From the NCBI GenBank assembly GCA_028571685.1, contig CM053166.1, forward strand, positions 58,056,111-58,120,110: 64,000 nt of DNA, written 5' to 3'. Positions 54,438 through 64,000 of this stretch are shown piece by piece (positions within the stretch are counted from its first letter, which is position 1; each line of letters opens with the position of its first letter). A program made the position numbers and the translations under genes. The notes below the pieces were generated by a model. It was not told the DNA's origin, did no database searches, and saw nothing but the letters and a program-made list of their open reading frames with translations. Source of the stretch: Heterohyrax brucei (lineage: Eukaryota; Chordata; Mammalia; Hyracoidea; Procaviidae).

Positions 54438-56784
54438 AAATTGGTAGTTGAAAAATACGGCCCTGGTGATAGAAATAATGCTGGAGATCACATTATAGAA
54501 TTTTGCAATTTAACCAACACAAATGGCGACTGTACACATAGACCTCATCAGATGGAATACACAGGAACCAAATTGATGACATCTGTGGAAAAAGACCATG
54601 GAAAAGCTACATATCAGCAGTCCAAACAGGACCAGGTGCTGACTGTGGCACAGATCACCAATTGCTCATAAGCAAATTCAAATTGAAACTGAAGAAAATT
54701 AGAATAAGTCCACATGGGCCAAAGTATGACCTTGAGTATGTCCCTCCTGAGTTTAAAGACCATCTCAAGAACAGATTTGATGTGTTGATCATTAATGACT
54801 GAAGACCAGCCGAATTGTGGAATGACATCAAAGACATCATCCATGAAGAAGTCAAGAGGTTATTATAAAGACAGGAAAGAAAGAAAAAACCAAATTGGAT
54901 GTCAGAAGAGACTCTGAAACTTGCTCTTGAACATCGAGCAGCTAAAGCAAAAGGAAGGAATGGTGAAGTAAAAGAACTAAACAGATGATTTCAAAGAGCA
55001 GTTCGAGAAGACAAAAGAAAGCATTATAACAACACATGCAAAGAGCTGGAAATGAAAAAACCACAAGAGAAGAACACGTTCTGCATTTCTCAAGCTGAAA
55101 GAACTGAAGAAAACATTCAGGACTAGAGTTGCAGTACTGAAGGATTCTACAGGGAGACTATTAAACAACTCAGGGAGCATCAAAAGAAGATGGAAGGAAT
55201 ACACAGAGTCATTATACTCGAAAGAACTGGTCGATGTTCAGCCATTTGAAGAGGCAGCAGATGATCAGGAACCAATGGTACTGAAGGAAGAAGTTGAAGC
55301 TGCATTGAAGGCACTGGCAAAAAATAAGACTTCAGAATTGATGGAATATCAATTGAGATATTTCAACAAACAGATGCAGTGCTGGAAGTGCTCACTTATC
55401 TATGTCAGAAAATTTGGAGGACAGCTGCTTGGCCAACTGACTGGAAGAGACCCATATTTATATCCATTCCAAAGAAAGGTGATCCAACCAAATGTGGAAA
55501 TTACTGAACAATATCATTGATAACACACACAAATAAAATTTTGCTCAAGATTATTCAAAAGTGACTGCAACAGTATATTGACAAGGAACTGCCAGAAATT
55601 CAAGCTGCGTTCAGAAGAGGATGTGGAACCAGGGATATCATCACTGATGTCAGATGGATCTTGGCAGAAAGCAGAGAATACCAGAAAGATGTTTACTTAT
55701 GTTTCACTGGCTATGCAAAAGCATAAGACTGTGTGGATCATACTAAATTATAGCTAATGTTGCAGAGTATGGGAATTCCAGAGCACCTAGTTGTGTTCTT
55801 AAGCAATCTTTAAACAGATCAAAAGGCAGTCGTGCAAACAGAACAAGGGGTCACTGCATGGCTTAAAGTCAGGAAAAGTGTGTGTCAGGGTGTACCCTTT
55901 CACCACATCTTTTTAATGTATATGCCAAACAAATAATCCAAGGAGCTGGATTATACAAAGAAGAACTAGGAATCAAGATTGGAGGATGACTCATTAACAA
56001 CATGTGTTATACAGATGACACCACCTTACTTGCTGGAAATGAAGATCTGAGACACTTACTGATGAAGATCAAGGACCACAGCCTTCAGTACGGATTGCAC
56101 CTCAACATCAATAAAACAAAAATCCTCACAACTGGACCAGTAAGGAACATTGTCATAAATGGAGAAAGGATTCAGGTTGTCGAGGATTTCATTTTACTGG
56201 GGTCCACAATCAATGCCCATGGAAGCAGCAGTCAAGAAATCAAAAGATGCATTACATTGGGAAAATCTGCTGCAAAGAACTTCTTCAAAGTATTGAAAAG
56301 TACAGATTGTCACCTTGAAGACGAAAATGTGCCTGACCCAAGCCATGGGATTTTCAGTCGCATCACATGCATGTGAAAGCAGGACAATGAACAAAGAAGA
56401 CAGAAGAACTGATGCCTCCAAATTGTGGTGTTAGAGAAGAATGTTGAATGTACCATTGACTACCAAAAGAAAAAACAGATCTGTTCTGGAAGAAGTACAA
56501 CCAGGGTGCTCCTTGGAAGCAAAGATGGCAAGACTTCATCTTACATACTTTGGACACATTGTTAGGAATGATCAGTCCCTGAAGAAGGACATCATCCTTG
56601 GCAGAGGGGAGGGTCAGGAAAAAAGAGGAACACCTTTGACGAGATGGGTTGACACAGTGGCTGCAACAACGACCTTAAGCATAAAAACAATAGTGAACAT
56701 GGTGCAAGACTGGGCAGTGTTTCATTCTGTTGTTCATAGGGTCGCTGTGAGTCAGAACCAACTTGACAGTACCTAACAACAGCA
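54438..56784 (+). mobile_element. RTE LINE (BovB-like), 5'-truncated
   Basis: A second RTE copy that begins within the endonuclease region ('ctggtgatagaaataatgct', equivalent to about 51055 in the first copy) and ends with 'cctaacaacagcaacac'. RT remnants include 55275-55520 and 56002-56376, where the catalytic motif reads YTDD (56008-56019) for the usual YADD. Many stops. It is more diverged than the first copy. Confidence 0.88.
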
Positions 56785-57393
56785 ACACACATTAAAACAA
56801 AAAATGAGAAAAACATGAAGTCTCATAACATGGAGGAAACTAGAGGGCATTGGGCTGAGTGAAATAAGTCAGTCACAAGAGGACCACTACTTTGAAAACT
56901 TGTGAAAAGGAAGGATCCACATGATTAGGAGAGTACATCAGCAAATAGACCAGAAAAACTAGACGGTTCCCAGCCACATCAGTCTCAAAAGGTATGGCCA
57001 TGACTTCAGGGTACTGAAAGGGTGGAGCTATGGCTCTTGATATTTCTAACTGTGGAGTTGCCACTCAGGTGGATTTGGAAAATTGTGTGCCTGAAGCCAA
57101 GGGAGCAAGAGTTGCTGTCCCAGTGGGCCTGGAAGGCACAGCTATAGTACAGGGCCAGGGAGCATCCACTCAAAATGTGGAGAGCACGGCCAATACCTAG
57201 AGTCTGGAGGGCACAGCCATTGTGTAAAATGTCTCAGAAAATGGAGGATTATTTTCAAAGTTTTGAGGGCTACTGTAATGTGTTTTTCTAACTTGCTTAT
57301 TGCCTGTTTTGCCTTCTCTCTCCATTTGTAATGGAAATATCTAGTTTGGGCCTGCCTGTTCTACCACTGTATTTTAGAAGCAGATAACCTGTG

Positions 57394-57901
57394 TGTCATG
57401 GTTGGAATTGTGTCCCCCCAAAAATGTGTGCAGCCACGTGGCTGGGATATGGTTCCCAGTATCTTGGAAATGTCCTCCATTGTGTGGCTTTGCTAACTGT
57501 GTGTTAAAAGATTAGAGTGGGGCTACGAATTCTGCATAGGATTACTTCCCTGTCCTGCTGTAGGGGGAGTTTCCCCGGAGTGTGGCTTGTCCCACCCTTA
57601 ATGCTTTCAAAAGGAAAAAGAAACAAAGGACAATTGAGAACCTCGCTACCATCAAGCAAGCAGCACCGGGAGCAGAGCGCGTCCTTCAGACCAGAGGTTC
57701 TTGCGTCAGGATGCTCCCTGGACAAAGACTGATGCAATACCAGACTTTCCTCCAGAGCCGACAAGGGGAAAGCCTTCACCTGGAGTGGACACCCTGAATA
57801 TGGACTTGTAACCTACTGGACTGTGTAAGAATAAATCTTTCTTTGTTAAAGCCATCCACTCTGTGGTAATTCTGTTAGAGCAGCCCCAGCTGACTAAAAC
57901 A
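57394..57901 (+). mobile_element. MaLR-type solo LTR in MaLR internal sequence
   Basis: A 508-bp forward LTR (TGTCATGGTTGG to GACTAAAACA) with a perfect CTGTG duplication (57389-57393 and 57902-57906). Confidence 0.92.
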
Positions 57902-58033
57902 CTGTGTTCTAGATTTCACAGTTAAAGAGGAATTTTTTATTTTGGACTTGGAATTTAAGACTTTCATTATAATGGGATGAATATGTTTTACATGTTTCAA
58001 AGATGTGATTTTTTTAGAGAACAAAGAGTGGGA

Positions 58034-58490
58034 TGTTATGGATTGAATTGTGTGCACCCCCCAAATCTGTAGCAATTTGGCTAAGCCTTGGTTCCTGGTA
58101 TTTTGTGATGTTCCTCCATTTCAGAATTACTGCCTCTGCGATGTTAATGAGGGTATAAGGGCTGCAGTAGAGTAGGTGGGAAGAATTTAGTGTTTGGAAT
58201 TCTATAGTTGCTTGGGGAAGGCTCTCAGGATCTATAAGGGAATGTGAGGCAGGCTGAGATTTGTGAACCTCATACCACTGAGAAAGCAGCACTGAGAACA
58301 GAGCATGTCCCTTGGATCTGAGATTCCTCCAACAGGATGCTGTCATCTTGAATTTGGACTCTTAGCCTACTATGTTAATTTCTCATATTAAATTTGAATT
58401 TGTAGCTTACTAGACTGTAACAAATATATTTCTCTTTTTAAAGCCATCCACTTGTGGTATTTCTGTTAAAGCAGCACTAGATAACCAAAA
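58034..58490 (+). mobile_element. MaLR 3' LTR
   Basis: A forward LTR starting TGTTATGGATTG and ending near 'gcagcactagataacc'. It has a deleted or diverged middle and is the 3' LTR of the internal sequence upstream. Confidence 0.8.
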
Positions 58491-59269
58491 GAGCCATCTA
58501 ATATATTCCACTGGTCTTACCCTTCTGGGAGCAATGAAGAATGAAGATAACTAAAGAAATAAGGGAAACATTAATCCAAAGGACTAATGGACCGCATGTA
58601 CAATTGCCTCCAGCAGACTGGACCGAGTACAACTAGATGGTGCCAAGTTATCACCTCTGACTACTCAGACAGGGATCACATTAGAGGGTCCCAGACAGAA
58701 CTGGAGAAAAATGTAGAAAAAAATTCTGAATCAAAAAGAAAGACCAGACTTGCTGGTATGACAGAGACTGGAGAAACCCTGAGAGTATGGCTCCTAGACA
58801 CCCATTCAGCTCAGTAACGAAGTAATTCCTGAAGTTCACCTTTCAGTCAAAGATTGGACAGGCCCGCAAAACAAAATGAGACTAAAGGGGTACACCAGCC
58901 CAGAGGTAAGGACTACAAGACAGGAGGAGACAAGAAAGCTGGTAATAGGAAACCTCAACTTGAGAAGAGAGAGTGTTGACATGCTGTGGAGTTGTTAACC
59001 AGATGTCATGTATACTAACTGTTTAATGAGAAACTGGTTTGTTCTATAAGCCTTCATCTAAAGTGCAAAAAAAATAATAAGTTTATCATAACCCACACAG
59101 AGAAAAAGAGATTGGTTCAAAAACAATCTAATCTTACAGATTGATTCCTGCCTCATTAACATAATTGCCACTAACCCATTCTCATCAACATCATAGAGAT
59201 AAGATTTACAACACATAGGACAATCACATCAGATGACAAAACGTCAACAATCACATAAAACTGGGTATC

Positions 59270-61038
59270 AGATGGAATCAACCCAGATGCCCAACAACAG
59301 AGGAATGGATAGGTAAACTATGGTATATATACTCAATGGAACACTATGCAATGATAAAGAACAATGATGATTCCAGGAAACATCTCCCAACCTGGTTTCA
59401 ACTGGAAGACATTATGTTGAGTGAAAGTAGTCAGCAACCAAAGGACAAATATTGTATGAGACCCCTACAATAAGAACTCAAAAACAGACTTATGTATAGA
59501 AGAAAAGACTCTTTTTTTTTTATTTTTATTTTTATTTAACATAACTGAGTGAAAATGTACATTCACATGTAAATTTTTACATGCCCCCCTATATGCAGCT
59601 TCCGCTGCTCTCCCTGTCCGGTGACTGCACACTATTCCTTTCTGCTCCATACATGTTTCATCCTCCCAACAGTCTCCTTTCCCCTCCTCTCCTTCCACTC
59701 CCCTTCCTCCAGCCAGAGGTCAGCAAGATGATATCCTATAGATGTATAGAACCATAAAGTGCTTCCAACATATGGTTACTCTGCATTGCCAAGTCCATTC
59801 CATTTCTGTCCAAAGAGTGGACCTTTGTTATAATTTATGGGAACGGGCAGCATCAGGGCCAGGGGCCATGCTCTCAGAGGAACCCCAAAACCGCTGGACC
59901 ATCAATTGAGGTCTTTTAGTGGAGATCTCATGATGCACCTCTTTTTATTCTTGTGTTGCCAGTGAGGCTCCTCTCTGTGACCTCCGTCATGGCTATCACT
60001 GGTGGTGGCCGGGCACCATCCGGTTCTTCCGGTCCCAGGTCGATGTAGGTACCCACTCTTGTGGGTCTCTCTGTAGAAGAAAAGACTCTATGATGGCTGC
60101 AAGGGAAGGGAGGGAGGGAGGGCAAGGGGGGAGGGTTTAGATTAGATAGTTGGTAGAAATCTGGTTGGGTGAAATCAGTGACAGCACACATTAGAAACAA
60201 GAACAATATTAAGTGGACTTCAACATAACTTGAATACTCCTTCCATCTTAACCCAATATTGCAAGGACAGAGTAGCTGGGGCGGGGGGCAAGTGACCATG
60301 CTCTTAGGCGAAATTGAGGCCAGTTGGCACAACTAGCATTTTGCTAAGAGGGCTCTCTGCACCCCACATTGGTGAGTGGCATCTGGGGTCTTAAAAGCTG
60401 CCAAGCTGCCATCTGAGGCTACAGCAAATGGTCCCATCTCTGCAGGAACGGATGCTCACCGAGGACCAAAATGACATGGGGTAAAGACAACCCAGAAGAT
60501 AGAGAGACCCACATGAGTGGGTGCCTACACAGACTGGGGACCAGAAGAACCGGATGGTGCCTGGCCACCACCAGTGATAATCACGATGGAGCTCACTAAG
60601 TTGAGTCTCACTGGTAACACAAGAATAAATAGGGGTGCACCCTGAGATCTCCACTAAAAGACTGCAATTGATGGTCCAGCAGCTTTGGGGTTCCCCTGGG
60701 AGCATGGCCCCCGGCCCTGATGCTGCCCTTGCCCATAAATCATAATGAAGGTCCACTCTTTGGACACGAATGGATTGGACTTGGTGATGCAGAGTGACCA
60801 TATGTTGGATGCACTTTATGGTTCTATACATCTATAGGATATCATCCTGCTGACCTCTGGCTGCAGTAAGGGGAGTGGGTGGAGATGAGCGGAAAGGAGG
60901 CTGTTGGTAGGATGAGACATGTATGGAGCAGAGAGGAATAGCGTTCTGTCACTGGGCAGGGAGAGCAGTGGAAGCTGCATATAGGTGGGCATGTAAATTT
61001 ATATGGGAATGTACATTTTCACTCAGTCATTAAAAAAA
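59270..61038 (+). mobile_element. 5'-truncated L1 containing another L1
   Basis: It starts in the ORF2 end and 3'UTR ('ggaatcaacccagatgccca') and ends in an A-run at about 61031-61042. The flanks AAAACTGGGTATC (59257-59269) and AAAACTGGGAATC (61039-61051) are a 13-bp duplication with one mismatch. It is inserted in the MaLR LTR. Confidence 0.88.
59513..60073 (-). mobile_element. L1 3' end inserted in L1 in reverse
   Basis: A reverse L1 3'UTR with a poly-T start (59513-59521) and a perfect 16-bp duplication TAGAAGAAAAGACTCT (59497-59512 and 60074-60089). Its sequence is the reverse of 60500-61030, so the same L1 lineage inserted into itself. Confidence 0.93.
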
Positions 61039-61667
61039 AAAACTGGGAATCATAGCCTAGCCAAATTGATACACATATTTTTGAGGGATGCAATTGAATC
61101 CATGGGTGCCTCACAAAATGGCAGCTGGCTTCCCCTGGAGTAAGTGATCCAAGAGACAGCAAGGAAGGAGCAGCAGTACCTTTTATGGCCTAATGGGGAA
61201 CATGGATATTTCTGGTCCATGTAAGCATAGGGTCAGTGTTAAGGAATATGGCCTTCCTTAAGTCAATACACTAATGTTGGAAATCATTTCAGCGGCCTCA
61301 GATTATTCAAAGACAGTGGTTTGACAGATGGTCGCAGTCTAGGAATATTTTTCAAAAATCACAATTTTTTTTTTTAAGTCACAAACTGTCATTTTCTTGG
61401 CAATCTATCAGTTACACAAGTCAGCCCTGTTCAGTGTGGAAGGGATATACACAAGGGAGTAAACATGAACAAGCCATCTATGAGGCTGCTTACCACAGGT
61501 GGTCTCTGTGGTAGACAACAGATGCTCTGTATTTATACCCTGATCAGTGTGAAATAGTCTTCCAGGCTATTCTCCTTCCTAAGCTCTGATTCTGTGCTTG
61601 GGTAGGACTGGGTAACTGCCCCCACCCCCAAAAAGAAGCAAAAAAAGAATAAAAATAAAAAAGCCCA

Positions 61668-61820
61668 AACCCATTGCAGTCAAGTTGATTCCCACTTATA
61701 GCAACACTACAGGACAGACTAGAACTGCCCATAGGGTTTCCAGGAACAGCTGGTAGATTTGAACTTCTGATCTTTTGGTTAATAGATAAGCTCCTAACCA
61801 CTGTGCCACCAGGGTTCCAC
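61668..61820 (-). mobile_element. AfroSINE
   Basis: A reverse copy: 'gcccaaacccattgcagtca', 'gacagactagaactgccc', 'ttttggttaatagataagct' and 'gccaccagggttcc'. Confidence 0.9.
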
Positions 61821-62010
61821 AGGATTAGATATGGCTTATAAAACAGAAAACAAATAAATGTTTTAACAAGATACTTGTTCTGTTTCACTTAAAAGAAGTC
61901 CAGGGATAAACAGACCAAGGTTGATCTAGTGGCTCCACAGGCATCAAGGATCCAGGTTTTTTTCTGTGTTTCCATTCATTCATTCATTCATAGTGCACGG
62001 CTTTCACCTT

Positions 62011-62596
62011 TGTTTTAGGCTGGATTCTCTGGAAGACTAAAACCAGTGAAGCGTGTCTATATACATATATATATGTGCATGTAAACACACATACGTGTGT
62101 ATATAAATATATATGTACACATATATTTATATCACATATCTATATATATGGAGACAGAGATTTGAAGGAAATGACACAATTGTGGAAGCTGGCAAGTTCT
62201 AAATCTGTGCATCACACATCGTGCTAGAGGCTTCTCCTGACTCATGTGGTTGTGGGGCCAATGAACTCAAAATCAGCAGGTCAGGTAGAAGGCTGCTGGT
62301 TCATGGGACTGTGGGAGCTGGCAAATCCCCAAATATGCAGGTCATGTGGCCGGCTGCTGACTTACATCCCAAGAAATGTAGGTCAGAAGATGTGAGTCAG
62401 ATGTGGGATCCAGAGAGAGGATGCTTTGCCAGAATATCTGTATATATTGGATGAAGGCAACTCTCCCAAGGAAATTCCCCTTTTAAAACATTGGCTGTTC
62501 ATATCCAATCATAAAATGGAAGATGATTACATAATATCTGCCAAGCCACTGAGAACTGTGGCCTAACCAAGTTGACACAGAAACTTAACCATCAAA
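62011..62596 (-). mobile_element. ERVL/MaLR-related LTR with TA/TG microsatellite
   Basis: It starts TGTTTTAGGCTGGATTCT, like 15379-15957, and ends near 'acagaaacttaaccatca', the reverse complement of a typical ERVL/MaLR-type LTR start. A TA/TG microsatellite occupies about 62059-62150. No clear duplication was found. Confidence 0.6.
62059..62150. repeat. (TA/TG)n microsatellite
   Basis: Alternating 'atatat', 'acatat' and 'gtgtat' stretches over about 90 bp. Confidence 0.85.
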
Positions 62597-62931
62597 ATCC
62601 TTAAGATCACAAAATGGCTTTTGGAGGTCTAGCATCACACCCACATTCCAGGCAAGAAGGAGGGTAAAGGCAAGGACAAAAGCATTTTCCTAGAAACCTC
62701 ATCTGCCAGTTTTCATTTACAGACATCTCAATGGACAGCTGTAGCTACAAAGGAGGCTGGGAAATGTCATTTTATATCTGGGTACATTACTACCCCCAAT
62801 AACATAAAGGTGCTATTAGTAAGGGAGAAGAAGTGAATAGAATGGGTAAGTATGTCTACCACTTTTGCTAAGCCAGATGCCGACAAACAAATTTAGCCTC
62901 CCAGGTTCCCTCAGTCAGAGCTAAAATCAAA
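62597..62931. other. No recognised feature
   Basis: Nothing supportable was seen. Confidence 0.4.
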
Positions 62932-63087
62932 CCAAACACACTGTCATCAAGTTGATTCCCACTCACAGTGACCCTACAGAAAGAGTAGAACTGCCCCATA
63001 GAGTTTTGAAGGCGCACCTGGCAGATCTGAGCTGCTGACGTTTTGGTCAGCAGCTGTAGCACTTAATGACTATACCACCAGAGTTTC
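62932..63087 (-). mobile_element. AfroSINE
   Basis: A reverse copy: 'accaaacacactgtcatcaa', 'gtagaactgccccataga', 'ttttggtcagcagctgtagc' and 'taccaccagagtttcc'. Confidence 0.9.
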
Positions 63088-63104
63088 CTTAATCAGAGCA
63101 GGAG

Positions 63105-63280
63105 GACTCTAATAGTGAACATGAATATTTCTGGTCCATATAAGCTTATGTTCACTGTAAAGGAATATGGCCTTCTCTAAGTCAGTGTGCTAACCCTACA
63201 AATCATTTCAGGGGCCTTGGGTTATTCCAAGACAGTGGTCTGATGCATGGTCCCAGTCTAGGAATTTTCAGACTTGGAGT
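63105..63280 (+). repeat. Copy of the 61176-61376 segment
   Basis: 'gaatatttctggtccatata', 'aaggaatatggccttctcta', 'ttattccaagacagtggtct' and 'cccagtctaggaattttca' match 61190-61345 in the same orientation at about 85-90% by eye. It may be an unnamed interspersed repeat or a local duplication. Confidence 0.7.
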
Positions 63281-63593
63281 CCTGGAGCCTGCAGTCCAGC
63301 CCACAGGTGTATCACACAGCCAACTTTCCCAGCTCTTTCTACCTTCTCAGGGTATGGCCACAGAGCAGAGCCCAACCTCTATGTCCACCTCTGTCTTTGG
63401 TATTCTCTGCTCCCTCCTTTCCTCCTTTTCCCTTGTCACCTAGAAGGACCAAACCGTTTAGCCTATACCTTCTCTAAAGACTATAAAGAGAACTTGCCTT
63501 GAGCAGCTCAGCTTTCTCCCACTGAAAGCCCTTGAGGCAAAGAACTACACAAGGTGTAGCAGAGCCTAGTTAAAGAGAAAAACATAGGGACCG
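63281..63593. other. No recognised feature
   Basis: A CT-rich stretch with two overlapping short ORFs and no motif. Nothing supportable was seen. Confidence 0.4.
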
Positions 63594-64000
63594 TGTCTTG
63601 GATATCTAATACTGTTAGAACAGAAATAGCCAAGTGGATGACTTCAGTAAATAGAAGTTTATCCTCTCACAGTCTAGTAGGCTAGAAGTCCAAACTCAGG
63701 GTGTCAGCTTCTGGGAAAGCCTCTCTGTCACTGTAGAGCTCTGGGGGAAGATCCTTATCATCAATCTTCCCCTGGACTAGGAACTTCTCAGCATACGGAC
63801 CCTGGGTTCAAAGGATGCACTCTTCTCCTGGCAGTACTTCCTTGTTAACATGAGGTCCCTCTGTTTCTCTGCTTGCTTCACTCTTTTATATCTCAAAAGA
63901 GATTGGCTTTAGATAAAACCTAATCTTGTAGATTGAGTCCTGCATCATTAATATAACTGCCACTAATACTGCCTCATTAACATCATAGAGGAAAGATTTA
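63594..64000 (-). mobile_element. MaLR-type LTR, cut by window end
   Basis: A reverse LTR starting TGTCTTGGATATC. It shows 'cagtctagtaggctagaagt', 'agggtgtcagcttctggga' and 'ctcaaaagagattggcttta'. It shows the middle part that is split between 46872 and 59103 in the other copy. Confidence 0.85.

Larger units (their letters stand above)
47377..56820 (+). mobile_element. Half-L1-like element (5'UTR and ORF1 only)
   Basis: It starts with the L1 5' end 'gaggaggcagagccaagatg' and has a 5'UTR (to about 50190), an ORF1 remnant and a spacer up to about 54437. Instead of ORF2, an RTE copy follows and then 'acacattaaaacaaaaaatg' before the host L1 resumes. The flanks 'catcttataacat' (left) and 'agtctcataacat' (right) resemble a target duplication. 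No ORF2 sequence of this element is visible, as in HAL1 (half-L1) elements, which carry only ORF1. Alternatively ORF2 was lost by deletion. Confidence 0.6.
56995..58490 (+). mobile_element. MaLR internal end with 3' LTR
   Basis: About 56995-58033 is the 3' part of a MaLR internal region; 'attttggacttggaatttaa', 'gactttcattataatggga' and 'catgtttcaaagatgtga' just before the LTR are typical. The 3' LTR follows at 58034-58490 (TGTTATGGATTGAATTG onward). This copy supports the MaLR assignment of the solo LTRs in the window. A second MaLR LTR is inserted at 57394-57901. Confidence 0.78.
46873..59102 (+). mobile_element. Old L1 (5'-truncated) split by insertions
   Basis: It begins within the ORF2 C-terminal region (46873-47376: 'atttcaccaaagatatccca', 'atcccactcctaggaatata'). 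It resumes at about 56821 ('gaagtctcataacatggagg', 'gctgagtgaaataagtcagt'), is interrupted by a MaLR element (56995-58490), and continues as 3'UTR (58491-59095: 'gaccgcatgtacaattgcc', 'acaactagatggtgccaag', 'ggtttgttctataagccttc') to an A-rich tail. Confidence 0.75.
46560..61091 (-). mobile_element. MaLR-type LTR split by a 12-kb insertion
   Basis: A reverse LTR beginning TGTCTTAGTTATCTAG and running to about 46872 ('agaagagactggctcaagac'). It resumes at about 59103 ('aaaaagagattggttcaaaa') and ends near 61091 ('caattgaatccatggg'), with a further L1 insertion in the second part (59270-61038). The repeated 'agagactggctcaa/agagattggttcaa' at the break looks like the diverged target duplication of the L1. 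Confidence 0.75.
46240..61505 (+). mobile_element. Old mammalian repeat split by a 14.5-kb nest
   Basis: Same family as 26020-26535. Its first part is 46240-46559 ('gctgggtaacaaattatccc', 'ctgactggggctggagaat', 'aggactgcttgagt'). It continues at about 61092-61505 ('cacaaaatggcagctggctt', 'agtaagtgatccaagagac', 'gcagtaccttttatggccta', 'gaggctgcttaccacagg'). Everything between is inserted material. A further insert of about 195 bp interrupts the second part (61176-61376). Confidence 0.72.

Noticed and set aside
60391-60831. A 146-codon minus-strand ORF (and 59928-60332)
   Set aside because: Antisense frames through L1 3'UTR sequence.

Overview
The window reads as afrotherian mammal nuclear DNA, most likely elephant. 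It is dense in AfroSINE-type SINEs, a BovB-like RTE LINE, L1 elements, MaLR-type LTRs and endogenous retroviruses, and nearly every ORF longer than about 60 codons falls inside one of these repeats. I found no convincing host protein-coding exon, tRNA, rRNA or CRISPR array. The species call rests on the repeat families and is an inference.

Layout. 1-11 kb: MaLR LTRs, AfroSINEs, old L1 3' ends and a degenerate mariner whose transposase resembles insect types (4780-5857), between stretches without recognisable repeats. 11-15 kb: a solo LTR, another MaLR LTR, and a CpG-rich repeat-poor island (about 12.9-13.85 kb). 15-22.4 kb: an old L1 3' end interrupted by a SINE, an LTR and a 6-kb provirus on the minus strand. 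That provirus has 480-bp LTRs, a tRNA-Glu primer binding site, gag, protease, integrase and env remnants, and a betaretrovirus-like reverse transcriptase in an unexpected place. 22.4-29 kb: two inverted copies of a 570-bp LTR, a 560-bp foldback mariner derivative, MaLR LTRs, a tRNA-Gly-derived SINE and a four-level nest. 29.3-39.4 kb: a nearly complete L1 with five 5'UTR monomers, broken by a second L1 and a MaLR LTR. 39.4-46.2 kb: a second copy of the foldback mariner, another tRNA-Gly SINE and a solo retroviral LTR. 46.2-61.5 kb: one old repeat opened by a 14.5-kb nest at least five levels deep: MaLR LTR, old L1, a half-L1, and inside that an LTR element with a tRNA-Ile primer site plus two BovB-like RTEs. 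61.5-64 kb: SINEs and LTRs, with a MaLR LTR cut by the window end.

How the parts relate. Autonomous machinery (L1, RTE, mariner, retrovirus) is present only as broken copies. Non-autonomous partners lie among them: AfroSINEs share the RTE 3' tail, foldback mariner derivatives keep mariner ends, and solo or coding-free LTR elements depend on missing retroviral proteins. Target-site duplications visible at many junctions give the relative order of insertion. The strongest candidates for something undescribed are the foldback mariner family (two copies sharing one internal junction), the mosaic provirus, and the 43-bp minisatellite in the leader of the tRNA-Ile LTR element.
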